Below are positions 33,459 through 43,405 of a DNA stretch of 64,000 bases, piece after piece. This DNA is from Candidatus Rifleibacteriota bacterium. Lineage in GTDB: Bacteria; Muiribacteriota; Ozemobacteria; Ozemobacterales; Ozemobacteraceae. Under the pieces are notes generated by a model, which made no database searches, was not told the origin of the DNA, and worked only from the letters and a program-made list of their open reading frames with translations. Where the stretch lies: positions 1-64,000 of the forward strand of contig JAHISQ010000009.1 of assembly GCA_018818125.1 (NCBI GenBank), read 5' to 3'. How positions within the stretch are numbered: the first letter of the stretch is position 1; each line of letters starts with the position of its first letter. Made by a program: the position numbers and the translations under genes.

Positions 33459-34073
33459 ATGACATTTGACACAAAATTTGAGTTTATTCTGCAGTTCGAG
33501 AAGATTCTCGGGGAAATGAAAAGCAAAAACCCTGAGACCTATGGTCGAAACCTGCAGTTTTTGAGCATTGAGGCAATTGAGACAGTCAAGCCAATTCTGC
33601 ATAAGTTTTTTCCCAGTGATACCGGTCTGATCGATACCCTTACTCGTAAAGATGTTGATTTGATGCTCATGCGCATTTTACGCTCCGAGGTAGTAGGCTT
33701 TCAGGGTGAAGGTGAAAAGCTTATCAGAAAGGCGCGAAGCATTATTTCGCAGTTTGGCTTTCTGCCGCCAGTCGCATTTTATTATGCCTACAATGGGGCG
33801 GAACTGTTCGAAGCAATGCTTGAGCGCACCTATAAAACCCTCAAAAAGCGCGGTAAGCCGCAAAGCCTCTCAGAAACATGGCGACGTTTTGCTTCGCCCC
33901 TGACTGCAAGTTTTGAATTAAAAAACGTATTTACCAAAGATTTACTGTTCAAAATCAGGCAGCGCCTGAAAAATTATCTCGAAAAAGACCCCAGGTTCTA
34001 TCTTGATGCCCGCAGCCCCAAAAAATTATTCGTTGGGCTATCTGAATGGGGCAGTCTGCATTTTGACGAATAA
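33459..34073 (+). CDS. Hypothetical cytosolic protein
   Basis: The 204-residue protein is mostly helical, without signal peptide or membrane segment, and opens MTFDTKFEFILQFEKILGEM. A basic region near the C-terminus (FKIRQRLKNYLEKDPRFYLD) is the most notable feature. I recognise no family. The start codon lies directly after a 15-bp hairpin, suggesting translational control. It is 20 bp upstream of a SpoIIE phosphatase and probably co-transcribed with it, so it may be part of that signalling unit. Confidence 0.65.
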   Translation: MTFDTKFEFILQFEKILGEMKSKNPETYGRNLQFLSIEAIETVKPILHKFFPSDTGLIDTLTRKDVDLMLMRILRSEVVGFQGEGEKLIRKARSIISQFGFLPPVAFYYAYNGAELFEAMLERTYKTLKKRGKPQSLSETWRRFASPLTASFELKNVFTKDLLFKIRQRLKNYLEKDPRFYLDARSPKKLFVGLSEWGSLHFDE

Positions 34074-34093
34074 TACGTTGAGCGAGGGTGATT

Positions 34094-35533
34094 TTGTCTG
34101 ACAAGTCAGCGCGTTTGCGGGCTAATAATACAAGGCTGCTTCTCAGTTCTCTTGGGCTTCTGGCAATAGTATTGCTGGCCGTGCTTGTGCCCTACCACGC
34201 ATGGGCACTCCCTACCATTTTTATAGTGGTGATTCTTTTTTTTACTTTTCTGCGCCGCCAGATCATCAGTCGTTCATCGGCAGATGACGTATGCGATTTT
34301 TATGCGCAGGTTCATTCGATCGAAAATCTTCAGATCCTGCAAAATGAGCGGCCATACAGTACGCTGCTCAAAACCGTTTTGGAACTGGGGCAGTTCGACT
34401 GGGCGGTAATGTTTTTAATGGACTTTGAAAAAGACAGCTTTGTCGCAGTAGAGGCGGCAGGTATTGAGCTGTCGCGGTTTTCTTCTGTTGACTTTGACGA
34501 AATTGCCACTGACCCGCGCGTAGATGACATGACCCTTTCCTATAAGCTGCTCGAACATGCTTTTAAAAAGCATGAATTTCGTGGTGCGCTGGCTGGCACT
34601 ACTCTGGTCTGTAATAATACATTCTATGGCTGTCTGCTGGTAGGCCGCGACGACCCGGAAGATGAGCTTTGTGAAGACGATAATTTCCGCCTCGAAATAC
34701 TTTCAGACCAGATTTCGATTTGCCTGCACAATTACCGCCTGCACAAGGAAATGGCTTCGCGTACAGCGGAATTGCTTGAACGGCAGGCGCAAATACAGCG
34801 CGAACTTGAAATGTCGCGCATTGTTCAGGAAGGGGTTATGCAGCGTGAAACGCCAATGCTGCGTGGTCTTGAATTAGCCGCTTACAGCAGACCGGCACGT
34901 TTTATCGGCGGTGATTTTGTGCGTTATATCGAAGAATCTGGCAAAAACCAGCTGGGAATTCTGATCGGAGATGTCAGTGGTAAGGGTATTCCGGCCGCTA
35001 TGGTTATGGCTGTTGTGGTGTGTCTTTTCAACGAAAAAAGCAGCCTTGAGATTGCCCCTGACAAACTTCTGATCGACATGAATATCGCTCTTAAGCAGTT
35101 TCTTGGTGCCAGGTCGAGATTTAATTCTTCGGCACTCTGGGGTATTTTTGATCTTGATCGTATGCGCTTTTGTTATGCCAGTGCCGGGCATGATTTTCCG
35201 CTGCATATTAATTGCAAAACCCGTCAGGTGACTGAGCTTGTTTCAACCGGCACTTTGCTTGGCCTTTTTGCCGAGAGCGAATACCAAAGTCGCGAGATTC
35301 TGATCGAAGAAGGCGATAAGATCATGTTTTATTCGGATGGTCTGGTTGATTTTTTTGAATATAACCTTGGTTTTGCTGATGGTTTTGCTGGTCTCAAGGA
35401 TTTTTTTCTTGAGCGCTTTGCAAAAACTCCTCAGGAAATAGTCAATGAAATCACCGAGCTGGTCGAAATAACGAAAGAACCAACCAAAGACGATATTACA
35501 GTTGCGGTATTTTCCATTGCCAGAAAAACCTGA
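34094..35533 (+). CDS. SpoIIE-type phosphatase with GAF-like sensor domain
   Basis: The 479-residue protein has two closely spaced helices near the N-terminus (about 17-55), then a cytosolic GAF-like domain (about 70-215) with LVCNNTFYGCLLVGRDD. A coiled-coil linker (about 220-245, ELLERQAQIQRELEMSRIVQ) and a SpoIIE phosphatase domain (about 245-479) follow. Motifs are FIGGDFV, GDVSGKGIPAAM, AGHDFPL and TKDDITVAVF. The TTG at 34094 is chosen because GCGAGGG lies six bases upstream. Its partner, presumably a STAS-domain protein, is not adjacent. The last codons overlap the open frame of the following peptidase gene but not its likely start. Confidence 0.85.
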   Translation: MSDKSARLRANNTRLLLSSLGLLAIVLLAVLVPYHAWALPTIFIVVILFFTFLRRQIISRSSADDVCDFYAQVHSIENLQILQNERPYSTLLKTVLELGQFDWAVMFLMDFEKDSFVAVEAAGIELSRFSSVDFDEIATDPRVDDMTLSYKLLEHAFKKHEFRGALAGTTLVCNNTFYGCLLVGRDDPEDELCEDDNFRLEILSDQISICLHNYRLHKEMASRTAELLERQAQIQRELEMSRIVQEGVMQRETPMLRGLELAAYSRPARFIGGDFVRYIEESGKNQLGILIGDVSGKGIPAAMVMAVVVCLFNEKSSLEIAPDKLLIDMNIALKQFLGARSRFNSSALWGIFDLDRMRFCYASAGHDFPLHINCKTRQVTELVSTGTLLGLFAESEYQSREILIEEGDKIMFYSDGLVDFFEYNLGFADGFAGLKDFFLERFAKTPQEIVNEITELVEITKEPTKDDITVAVFSIARKT

Positions 35534-35570
35534 CCGGGGATTTTATAAAACGGGCGCATTTGTCAGACTT

Positions 35571-38219
35571 ATGTTGCTGACATTTTTGCTGCTTTCCGTC
35601 CTTCAGAGTTTAAGCGCAGCAACTATTGTCGACGGAACATACCGATTACGAGCCCTCAAGCCACAGCTTGACGCCACGTTGCGGCAACAGTATCTCAGTA
35701 GCAGTGTTTTTCGCGCACAGATCAAGGAAGCTTCGCGCAACACAAAACTAGTGCCGAACGAGAGCGAGCTCGGCTTTCAGGTGTATAATTTTGCCGCTAA
35801 TACCTATGAATATCGTGTTGGCAGACTGGTGGCGCAGGGGCGCCGCTGCCATCTATTTGTTGAGCGCGAGAACGCAAATTTTTACGGAGATCACGCGGCG
35901 GCCATATATGCTCAGATAGTAGATAACTTTGATAATAAAGTTTTTAGAACCGTCGACAGCTGGTTTGGTCGACCTGTGGTGCCCGCAGGCTTCAATTTGC
36001 CTGATGATCGTGTATATATTTTTCTGGTTGATATCAGAGACAGCTTTGGCGAGGGTTATGTGGCGGGTTACTTTGACCACCGAGATCTCGAAGGGCTCTT
36101 TGGCAACCAGAAACCAGTGTTTTTTATGGATCTCACACCAGGCGATCCTGGCGACACCGATGACAAGGGCAATCAGTTTTATCGCACGCTTGCACATGAG
36201 CTGCAGCACATGGTTAACTTTTCCATACAGTTATCTAGTGGGTGTGAAGAGCAGGACCGTTGGCTTGACGAGGGCCTCTCAATGTTCTGCGAATATGTTT
36301 ATTCTGGTGAAATCGGCAAGACCACCGAGCGTTGGCCACCTGAACCCCATTTTGCAAGATTCCTCGAAAATCCGGCAGTAAACCTGGTCAGCAACAGCAA
36401 GGAAAGCTGGTTTCAAGAAGATTACCTGTTCCGACAATATGGTGCGTCATTTGCTTTTGTCACCTGGCTGGTTGAAAAGTACGGTGGAGAAAGCACATCT
36501 CTGCAGCAGCAGTTCATTCGTGAGCTGATAAGGATGCGTGAGAAGGGCGTTGTGGCTCTGGATAAGCTGCTTGCCGCAGTTGATGCTGATTTTAGCCATG
36601 TTTTTGCCAATTTTATCATGGCTCTGCACGTTGAAGAATCTGATAACCCGCTCTGGAATTTCGCGGACAAGAAGCGGGTATTTGGTGAAAATCTCGCGGC
36701 AATGCTGCCATTGCGCTTTGTTAAGCACTATTTTGCCAGTAACGTTGGTTCTTTTGTTGGTGGCAATGGGCAGGTAATTCCGAACAGTGTGCTGCTCGAA
36801 GAAATTTATGGCAAAGATCAGGTTAATCTCTCCATGAGCTTTGAAGAAGGGATGACTCCTTATCTCGCTGAGCTTTCTCATGACAAGATTGGCTCCATCC
36901 GCCCCCTGGTTCTTGATGAGCGTGGCAAGATCAAGATGAATGTTGATTTTTCTGGGCAGCGTCGTTACTTTATTCTGCCGGTTGCTCTGAATCCTGAACT
37001 TGCCACCGACAAGATGATGAGCTATTCATATAAAACCGACGCCAACGCTTTGGTTTTATATCCAGTGCCACATCCGGTGTTTAGTGACCAGATACTGATT
37101 TTTCTCAAGTCCTTTTCAGGTCCGATCGAAACCCCGCCGACTTTGCGGATTTTTTTCGGGAATCTCATCGAAACCCCCGAATTTATTGCGGCCGACAGCG
37201 AGAATACAACCTATATGGCACATTATCAGTTGCCAGGTGATGGTCGCGGCCAGGCAGTCTGTTATTATGGCGAAGATTCATGTTCATTCAGCTTTTCTGC
37301 TCTGAGATACAAGACTGGCACCAGTCAGATATTGCCTCTTGGTGCTGTGTTTCTTGAGATTACAGCCGGCACCGATGCCGTGGCAATTCTCTCTGAATCA
37401 GATTCTATTACTGTTAAGCCAGATATCGAAGTTCTTGCCGGGCCATACGACATTGTTATGCCGCCAGCTGCTTCGGCGACTGTTTTTTTTGATTCACAGA
37501 TCTCTAAGTCGCCGCAGGCTGGCTGGTGCCGCGTTGATGACTCTGGAGCTGTTGCTGAATGGCATAGTATACAGGAATTTTCGGAAAATCGGCGGGCGCC
37601 AGTAACCAGTTCCGGTCGTTATTTTCTACTCAATGACCGGGTTGCACCAGTGCTTGAGCTGCCGCGAATTCGCCAGATAGATGCAAATCGTCTGCTTATA
37701 AATATTCAGGCTTCTGATGATCTTTCCGGCGTTGATTATGGCAATTTGCGTGTTCTGGCCAACAACAGGCAAGTCAAAGCTCAGTATTTTTCCGAAAATT
37801 CTGCTCTTGAGCTTCTAGTTGCCAGTCTTGACCCTGGCGAAAATCAGCTGACGGTAGAATTGACTGACCGGGCAGGAAACATGACACGCGCTTCAATTGT
37901 CGGCAGTGGGCTGGCATCGGCCGCTGCTGCCAGGACCGAGGTATTTCCGAATCCATGCCGCCGTCAGGCGCACATCAGAATGAATATTATCGGCGCGCCG
38001 ATGGTCAACCAGGCTGAAGTAAAAATTTATGATGTGGCTGGTCATCATCTGGTGACTCTCAGCATGCAGCAGGAAACTGCTTCAGCATACGGCGCCGAGT
38101 GGGATCTCCGCAATAAGGGCGGCAAGTTGGTGAGTAACGGCGTATATTTTTACCGGATTGCTGTATCTGCAGATAGTCAGAGGTTCAAGGCCTCCGGCAA
38201 AATCACAATTTTGCGCTAA
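35571..38219 (+). CDS. Secreted M30-like metallopeptidase with C-terminal sorting-type domain
   Basis: The 882-residue protein starts at the ATG at 35571, which gives a signal peptide (LLTFLLLSVLQSLSA). The zinc site LAHELQHMVNF near residue 209 has HExxH and a following WLDEGLSMFCEY, as in M30 (hyicolysin-like) peptidases. A long beta-rich central region leads to a C-terminal domain (about 790-882). That domain begins EVFPNPCRR, contains YDVAGHHLVTL and WDLRNKGGKLVSNGVYFYRI, and ends KITILR. It resembles FlgD-Ig/T9SS type A sorting domains, which direct proteins out through the type IX system. It has the same architecture as the protein at 49190-52240. Confidence 0.82.
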   Translation: MLLTFLLLSVLQSLSAATIVDGTYRLRALKPQLDATLRQQYLSSSVFRAQIKEASRNTKLVPNESELGFQVYNFAANTYEYRVGRLVAQGRRCHLFVERENANFYGDHAAAIYAQIVDNFDNKVFRTVDSWFGRPVVPAGFNLPDDRVYIFLVDIRDSFGEGYVAGYFDHRDLEGLFGNQKPVFFMDLTPGDPGDTDDKGNQFYRTLAHELQHMVNFSIQLSSGCEEQDRWLDEGLSMFCEYVYSGEIGKTTERWPPEPHFARFLENPAVNLVSNSKESWFQEDYLFRQYGASFAFVTWLVEKYGGESTSLQQQFIRELIRMREKGVVALDKLLAAVDADFSHVFANFIMALHVEESDNPLWNFADKKRVFGENLAAMLPLRFVKHYFASNVGSFVGGNGQVIPNSVLLEEIYGKDQVNLSMSFEEGMTPYLAELSHDKIGSIRPLVLDERGKIKMNVDFSGQRRYFILPVALNPELATDKMMSYSYKTDANALVLYPVPHPVFSDQILIFLKSFSGPIETPPTLRIFFGNLIETPEFIAADSENTTYMAHYQLPGDGRGQAVCYYGEDSCSFSFSALRYKTGTSQILPLGAVFLEITAGTDAVAILSESDSITVKPDIEVLAGPYDIVMPPAASATVFFDSQISKSPQAGWCRVDDSGAVAEWHSIQEFSENRRAPVTSSGRYFLLNDRVAPVLELPRIRQIDANRLLINIQASDDLSGVDYGNLRVLANNRQVKAQYFSENSALELLVASLDPGENQLTVELTDRAGNMTRASIVGSGLASAAAARTEVFPNPCRRQAHIRMNIIGAPMVNQAEVKIYDVAGHHLVTLSMQQETASAYGAEWDLRNKGGKLVSNGVYFYRIAVSADSQRFKASGKITILR

Positions 38220-38321
38220 AGCCTGGCTCAGCCCTGAAGAACTTATTGTGTTTCTCAAGCCCGGTAAAATCACGCGACCGCTTTGCTCTCTGTGACGAGC
38301 ACGATTAATAGAAAAACAAAA

Positions 38322-38358
38322 AATATCGCGTAAAGCCAGGATGGCGGTAAGCGATATT
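38322..38358. terminator. Hairpin terminator between convergent genes
   Basis: AATATCGC and GCGATATT form the outer stem, with a small inner GCC/GGC stem. On the minus strand a run TTTTGTTTTTC follows, giving a good terminator for the gene ending at 38406. On the plus strand only a T-rich stretch follows. Confidence 0.65.
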
Positions 38359-38405
38359 CTTTGTGTCTTTGCGGTTTTTCGGCTTGGTGCGAGTCTCTTC
38401 AGGGG

Positions 38406-40760
38406 CTATTTCGTATAAGCCTTGAGGGCGCGTTGATATCTTTCTTTTGTCTGCTGAAACTCAGTGAGTTTCTCTTTGGCCAAGGTCTGGTTGCCGTTGC
38501 TGAGAGCCTGCACATAAGCCTTGTAAGAATCTTCGTAGATGTCTTTAACCTTTTTCAGGTTCGGGTGCATCTGATTATACGGAATTTTGTCCACTTCTGG
38601 CGTTAGCCGCACGCCATAAGGATCGGCACTCGGCGTCGAACGCGACTGTGTCGGTAACGGCATACTGTCTGCTGACTGAACGTTCATCAGATAGGTTGGT
38701 TGCACTTCTGCTGCAGGTTGAGCTTGTGCTTGAGTGCCGCCTTTCTTGTAACCAAAGAGTTTTGCTATGCCTGAAAAGATTTTTTCGCCAACTATACCGC
38801 CAACAATGCTACCGATCATAGTGCCGACAATGGGTATCGGAATCATTGAGCCAAGCATGGCGCCAAGAGTCGAACCAACGGCTTGCCCAGCTATTGCTAC
38901 CGGGTCTAGCGCTTTTATAGCCGCTTTAAAGCTCATGCCGGCACCAAGATTGCCGCCCATTGAGCCACCAACCAGTGAGGTGAGGGTTGGCAGAAGTGCG
39001 CCGGCGATGGTGCCAACGATTGGAATCGGAACAAAGGTTTGAATCAACGGGGCAAATACCTGTCCTACTGCTGCTCCCAGAGAGGAGCCTACCACGTTGC
39101 CAACAAACTGCATTGAGGCTACTGACTTCACCGCATCTTTTACGCTGACCTTTTCGCCTTTCATGATCTGGCTGGCCAGATTTATGGCAATCGAAGTGCC
39201 GGCAGTCATTGCCAGGTTTTTAACGCTGAAAGATTGCTTGATCGAGCTGGCAGCGTTCTGAAAGCCCTGCCCAAGCGCTTTCTGCCCTTTTATGAGGGTT
39301 TCGCTCAGTTTGAGAGAGCGAAATTCTGAAGAAGTCTCGTCGGTGTAGGCCCGTGAGCCGTCAATGGCTCCGTCTATACGTCCTTCGACAACTGCCTGCT
39401 TGTAAAGGGCTTCGTTGGTTTTATTGTAATTTGCCAGCTTGCTGTCATACTCGGCCTTGAGTTGCGATTTTGCCGCCGAGTCGGTGGTGTTCTGCCAGGC
39501 CTGCTGAGCGTCGTGGACTTCCTTGTATCTGGAAGTGGCCGTGGTGTCTACCGTAGCATATTTGGTGTTGTCGAGAAACTGTCCGATCATCTGACTGCGG
39601 TCTTCAGGAAACTTCTGAATATATGCATCGACAAAGTCTCTATAAGTCTGGGGTTTAGAGGTTTCAAAGACCTGGCAGATTTTTGAATATGGAGCCTGGA
39701 TGCGGTTGTTGTTCATAAGATCATAGAACAGCGAAGCATTCACGCCTTCGGTAGACAGCATTTCCATGCCATTTTTGAGAACGCCGTCATTCGGGCCCGT
39801 TGTTACGCCCTGATTCTTAAAGATGTACTTGTTGTCGGCAATGTTTTTCTGGGTTTGAATGCGCCATGAGCTGGCGTCATTGTGAGAATCTTTGGTCGAT
39901 ATCGATTCGATAGCCTCAGCCCAGCCTTCTGATATTGCGAAACCTTCGTCTGAAACGGTGTTTTTAGAGTGTGCACCGTAATAATCAGTTGCAGGATAAT
40001 TCGGGCGTTCATAGAGCTGATCCATGATCATATGCCCGGTTTCATGTGCTATTACCGAAGCCGCAGAAGGGTCTTGCATGCCGCCACTGAATACTTCACT
40101 GTTTGGTGGAATAACGATACGGTTTACGTTTGAGTTGTCACGGAAAGCAAGCTGACCGTTGTCGCCCTGCTCGGCCAGAACAAAGCCGCGAGCATCGTGG
40201 TAAACGCCACCAGAATCGCCGACTTCAAGGTAAACCGGTTTTTTGAGATCGTTTACCAGCCACTGAGCAACAGCTGGATCGCGGGTGCCGGCGGTAAGGT
40301 CACTCTGAATTTGCCCGATTTTGAGGTTTCGGGCTTCAACCTGCATCGATACTGCCTGGCGTAGACCAGGGTTGTTCTCGATGTAGGTTTTAAGTTGCTG
40401 ATAGCGAGGATCGTTAATGGGCAATGACTTGAGCACGGGCGTGGAATTGCCCATGAAATCTTTGGTTGTCGCGGTTGTGCTACTGTTAACGGGTGTAACC
40501 AGCTTGAACTGGGTCATTGCTGCTTCGACCGGCAAGGTTTGGCTGATGATGCGGTTTTGGCTGGCTTTGACAAAATATTTGCCGCTTTTTGCGTCAAATT
40601 CTGGCACAACCGACTGTGTAACATTGCCAGAGTCGTCTTTGACTATGTAGCGTATCCCCTCAGATGTCGCCACAAATGAGCCGGCCGCAGTAACCATACT
40701 GCTGAAAAACACTGCTAAAACAACCAGTATGCATAGTTTTGCTGACCGGAATCTTTTCAT
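38406..40760 (-). CDS. Secreted metallopeptidase-like protein with glycine-zipper region
   Basis: The 784-residue protein has a signal peptide (CILVVLAVFFSSMVTAAGS). A zinc-binding motif, VIAHETGHMIMDQLY, lies near residue 237, with a later EGWAEAIES that may supply the third ligand. A helical middle section leads to a long Gly/Ala-rich hydrophobic segment at about 550-667. It contains two copies of a PIPIVGT(I/M) unit, each followed by a GxxxG glycine zipper. The tail (about 670-784) is polar. Glycine zippers often insert into membranes, so a membrane-associated or translocating part is possible. GGAGG precedes the ATG. It is 93 bp downstream of nagB on the same strand and may be co-transcribed. 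Confidence 0.72.
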   Translation of the reverse strand: MKRFRSAKLCILVVLAVFFSSMVTAAGSFVATSEGIRYIVKDDSGNVTQSVVPEFDAKSGKYFVKASQNRIISQTLPVEAAMTQFKLVTPVNSSTTATTKDFMGNSTPVLKSLPINDPRYQQLKTYIENNPGLRQAVSMQVEARNLKIGQIQSDLTAGTRDPAVAQWLVNDLKKPVYLEVGDSGGVYHDARGFVLAEQGDNGQLAFRDNSNVNRIVIPPNSEVFSGGMQDPSAASVIAHETGHMIMDQLYERPNYPATDYYGAHSKNTVSDEGFAISEGWAEAIESISTKDSHNDASSWRIQTQKNIADNKYIFKNQGVTTGPNDGVLKNGMEMLSTEGVNASLFYDLMNNNRIQAPYSKICQVFETSKPQTYRDFVDAYIQKFPEDRSQMIGQFLDNTKYATVDTTATSRYKEVHDAQQAWQNTTDSAAKSQLKAEYDSKLANYNKTNEALYKQAVVEGRIDGAIDGSRAYTDETSSEFRSLKLSETLIKGQKALGQGFQNAASSIKQSFSVKNLAMTAGTSIAINLASQIMKGEKVSVKDAVKSVASMQFVGNVVGSSLGAAVGQVFAPLIQTFVPIPIVGTIAGALLPTLTSLVGGSMGGNLGAGMSFKAAIKALDPVAIAGQAVGSTLGAMLGSMIPIPIVGTMIGSIVGGIVGEKIFSGIAKLFGYKKGGTQAQAQPAAEVQPTYLMNVQSADSMPLPTQSRSTPSADPYGVRLTPEVDKIPYNQMHPNLKKVKDIYEDSYKAYVQALSNGNQTLAKEKLTEFQQTKERYQRALKAYTK

Positions 40761-40852
40761 TTTTGCCTCCAGAGACTAAGGGGATATCTAGCATAAGTAT
40801 AATCATTATCGCGATATCCCACAAGTGTACAGCAGCAATTAATAAATCAGGG

Positions 40853-41638
40853 TCAGTCCCATAACTGCCAGGCCGGCTTACTGGCGTAGACGTCGAGGTA
40901 ATACTGTTTGCGGCGCAGTTTGCTGGCGGCTTCGGGGTCGAGAAGCACTATTGTTCGTTCGTGAAACTGCAGTATGCTGCCCGGGCATGAAGCCGAAACC
41001 GGGCCTTCGATCATATCTCTGACCGCTTCGGCTTTATCCATGCCAAAAGCAAGCAGAATACATTGTCGCGCGGCCATAATCGTGCTCAGGCCCATGGTCA
41101 TTACATGCCGCGGCACTTTGTCTTCGCTGCCAAAAAAGCGCGAGTTTGCCTTGATAGTTTTTTGCGATAGTGTCTTAAGTCGTGTGCGTGAGGCCAACGA
41201 AGATCCTGGTTCGTTAAAAGCAAGATGCCCGTCGTGACCGATACCGAGCAGTTGCAGGTCGATGCCGCCGGCAGCTGCTATCGCAGCTTCATAGGCAGCG
41301 CAGCTGTCCGGTATGTTCTCGGCCATGCCATCGGGCAGATGCGTGGCTCCCTTAGCCATATCAATATGGCAGAAGAGATTGTTATGCATCTCACTGTAGA
41401 ATGAGCACGGATTATCCGACTCAAGCCCGACATATTCATCAAGATTGAAAGTCGTTACATCTTTAAAGGAAAGACCTTCTTCCTGGTGCATGCGAACAAG
41501 TTGTTTATAAAGCTGCAGAGGAGTCGATCCGGTTGCCAGACCAAGAACTGCTTTGTTATTCTGTCGGATCAAACGAGCAATGATTTTGGCGCCGAGCTTG
41601 CTTGCTTCGGCTTTGTCTGATTTGATGATTACTTCCAT
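40853..41638 (-). CDS. nagB: Glucosamine-6-phosphate deaminase
   Basis: The 261-residue cytosolic enzyme converts glucosamine-6-phosphate to fructose-6-phosphate and ammonia, the last step in feeding amino sugars into glycolysis. Family motifs are present: LGLATGSTPLQLYKQL near 33, FNLDEYVGL near 64, and LLGIGHDGHLAFNEPGSS near 130 with the active-site His and Glu. Later VPRHVMTMGLSTIM is also typical. GGAGGGG precedes the ATG. The kinase and ABC uptake genes at 45-49 kb are a plausible upstream route supplying its substrate. No nagA is seen. Confidence 0.96.
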   Translation of the reverse strand: MEVIIKSDKAEASKLGAKIIARLIRQNNKAVLGLATGSTPLQLYKQLVRMHQEEGLSFKDVTTFNLDEYVGLESDNPCSFYSEMHNNLFCHIDMAKGATHLPDGMAENIPDSCAAYEAAIAAAGGIDLQLLGIGHDGHLAFNEPGSSLASRTRLKTLSQKTIKANSRFFGSEDKVPRHVMTMGLSTIMAARQCILLAFGMDKAEAVRDMIEGPVSASCPGSILQFHERTIVLLDPEAASKLRRKQYYLDVYASKPAWQLWD

Positions 41639-41798
41639 GTGCCCCTCCAGTTAAAGAAATGCTGGTCATGATCGCAGCTTTGAACTTCAGAATCCTAACA
41701 CGATGCGTCCATCTGTTCAACTTTTGCAGCTGGAACAGTTCCATTTTGTTAAAAAATCATGTTACAATTAAAGTCTATAAATAATGCGAGGTACAGGA

Positions 41799-43391
41799 AT
41801 GAGCTTTTTCAATTTCCCATTCAGGCGTTGTACTGCTTTTATCGTGCTTTTCGCCTTTCTTTTGTTAGGCTTGACAGCCAATGCCAATGACCGTGAAATA
41901 AACATAAAGGCTGCTGAATACGTCAACTCGTTCGATTTTAACTGCCCGCAAGGTGCCGCCTGGGAAATCAATGGGCAGATGGGCAAAATCACTGCCACTG
42001 ATCGCTGCCAGATTGTTGGCTCGCTAATCGCTAAATCTGTAAAGCGCTACCACGTCATGGTGTTGTCAGCTTCTCTCGACGATAATGAACTGATTGCCGC
42101 CGAGCAATTTAAGTGGCACGGAATGGGAATGCCTCTAACGATAATCGTTGTCGGTAAAGAGATTTATGCTGACGATAATAAGTCTGTTGTTATCGACAAT
42201 CGCCGGGTTGATGCCTCGGTCGGCGTGTTTCCAGACAAAGCTTCGGCACAGGCTCTGGTCGATAGACTGGCTGCTTCTGGCCAGTCCAGCTGGATCTATG
42301 AAGAAATCGTTTCATTGTCCAAGGGTAACGTGACGCTTAAAATTAATGGTCAGGCCATGGCAAGCGGCCCTGATATGCTTCTGCTTCCGCAGCAGGTCGT
42401 TCATCTTAAAAAGGTTGAATATGGCAAGGGTTACTCCTGGCATGGCTACGCTGACCGCGATTACACAACCAACCGACTGCATGCTCGTTGGGGCGCGCAA
42501 GATGCGATCGACTGTGTTTTAACTGCCAGCCTGGAATATGTTCTGGCCGGAGTCGTTCCTTCGGAGATCTCGGCCAATGCTGAGATTGGTGCCTTGCAGG
42601 CACAGGCAGTGGCTGCCCGTGGCGAAATTATCTCTAAAATAGGGGTGCGTCATGCCCAGGAGGGTTTTGATACCTGTTCTGAGCAGCATTGTCAGGTGTT
42701 TAACGGTGATTCGATCTACGCAACCGAAGTCGGAAAGAAGATTATGCCGACTCGCGGCTATGTACTGACTGAATCCAGCGGCAGGCTTGTCGATGCCGTT
42801 TATTCTGCCAACTGTGGCGGCCACAGTGAAGCCAGCCACCTTGTCTGGACAACCCAACCCAACCCGATTCTACGTGGCGTCTGGGATCACCAGAATCCGC
42901 CTGCTCTAGACCTTTCAGAAGAAAAACAGGTTGCCGATTTTATCAAAAATCCGCCAAAATGCAACTGCAATAACACAACGGTAGAGGGTGGCAACCGCTT
43001 TCGCTGGAGCAAGAGCATGACCATCAACGAATGGAAAGCTGTCGAAAATCAGCTTGGAGTTGGCCGCATCAAAGATGTAACTGATATTGCCAGAGGCTTT
43101 TCTGGACGCATTTACCGCATGACTTTCGTTGGTGAACGTGGTTCGAAAACCGTCATGAAAGAGCTTAATATTCGCAGGATGTTTGGCGGTTTCGCCAGTG
43201 CCTGTTTTGTCGCCGATTACAAGCGTGATGTTGCCGGCTTTATCGCCAGCGCCGATATTTTTGGCGCCGGTTTCGGTCACGGTGTTGGAATGTGTCAGAC
43301 CGGTGCTCAGAGCCTGGCTAAACAGGGTTGGGCCTTTTCCCGTATTCTTTCGCTTTATTTCCCCGGCAGTATTCTCAAAAAAATCTATTAG
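41799..43391 (+). CDS. SpoIID/LytB-domain protein
   Basis: The 530-residue exported protein starts at the ATG at 41799 (GAGG upstream), giving a signal peptide (TAFIVLFAFLLLGLTANA). The SpoIID domain (about 230-500) begins LAGVVPSEISANAEIGALQAQAV with the conserved PSE motif. It continues with CSEQHCQVFNG-like and YSANCGGHSE segments and ends with GHGVGMCQTGAQ. SpoIID-type enzymes are lytic transglycosylases that cut denuded glycan strands; in non-sporulating diderms their role is in cell-wall turnover. An extra N-terminal region (about 30-225) may be a substrate-binding (SPOR-like) part. The gene is convergent to a cell-wall amidase. Confidence 0.85.
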   Translation: MSFFNFPFRRCTAFIVLFAFLLLGLTANANDREINIKAAEYVNSFDFNCPQGAAWEINGQMGKITATDRCQIVGSLIAKSVKRYHVMVLSASLDDNELIAAEQFKWHGMGMPLTIIVVGKEIYADDNKSVVIDNRRVDASVGVFPDKASAQALVDRLAASGQSSWIYEEIVSLSKGNVTLKINGQAMASGPDMLLLPQQVVHLKKVEYGKGYSWHGYADRDYTTNRLHARWGAQDAIDCVLTASLEYVLAGVVPSEISANAEIGALQAQAVAARGEIISKIGVRHAQEGFDTCSEQHCQVFNGDSIYATEVGKKIMPTRGYVLTESSGRLVDAVYSANCGGHSEASHLVWTTQPNPILRGVWDHQNPPALDLSEEKQVADFIKNPPKCNCNNTTVEGGNRFRWSKSMTINEWKAVENQLGVGRIKDVTDIARGFSGRIYRMTFVGERGSKTVMKELNIRRMFGGFASACFVADYKRDVAGFIASADIFGAGFGHGVGMCQTGAQSLAKQGWAFSRILSLYFPGSILKKIY

Positions 43392-43405
43392 AAAGCCCTT
43401 GAATT

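Noticed and set aside
41799..43391. SpoIID and SpoIIE homologues as evidence for endospore formation
   Set aside because: SpoIID/LytB and SpoIIE domains are common outside spore formers, and no specific sporulation genes occur in the window.
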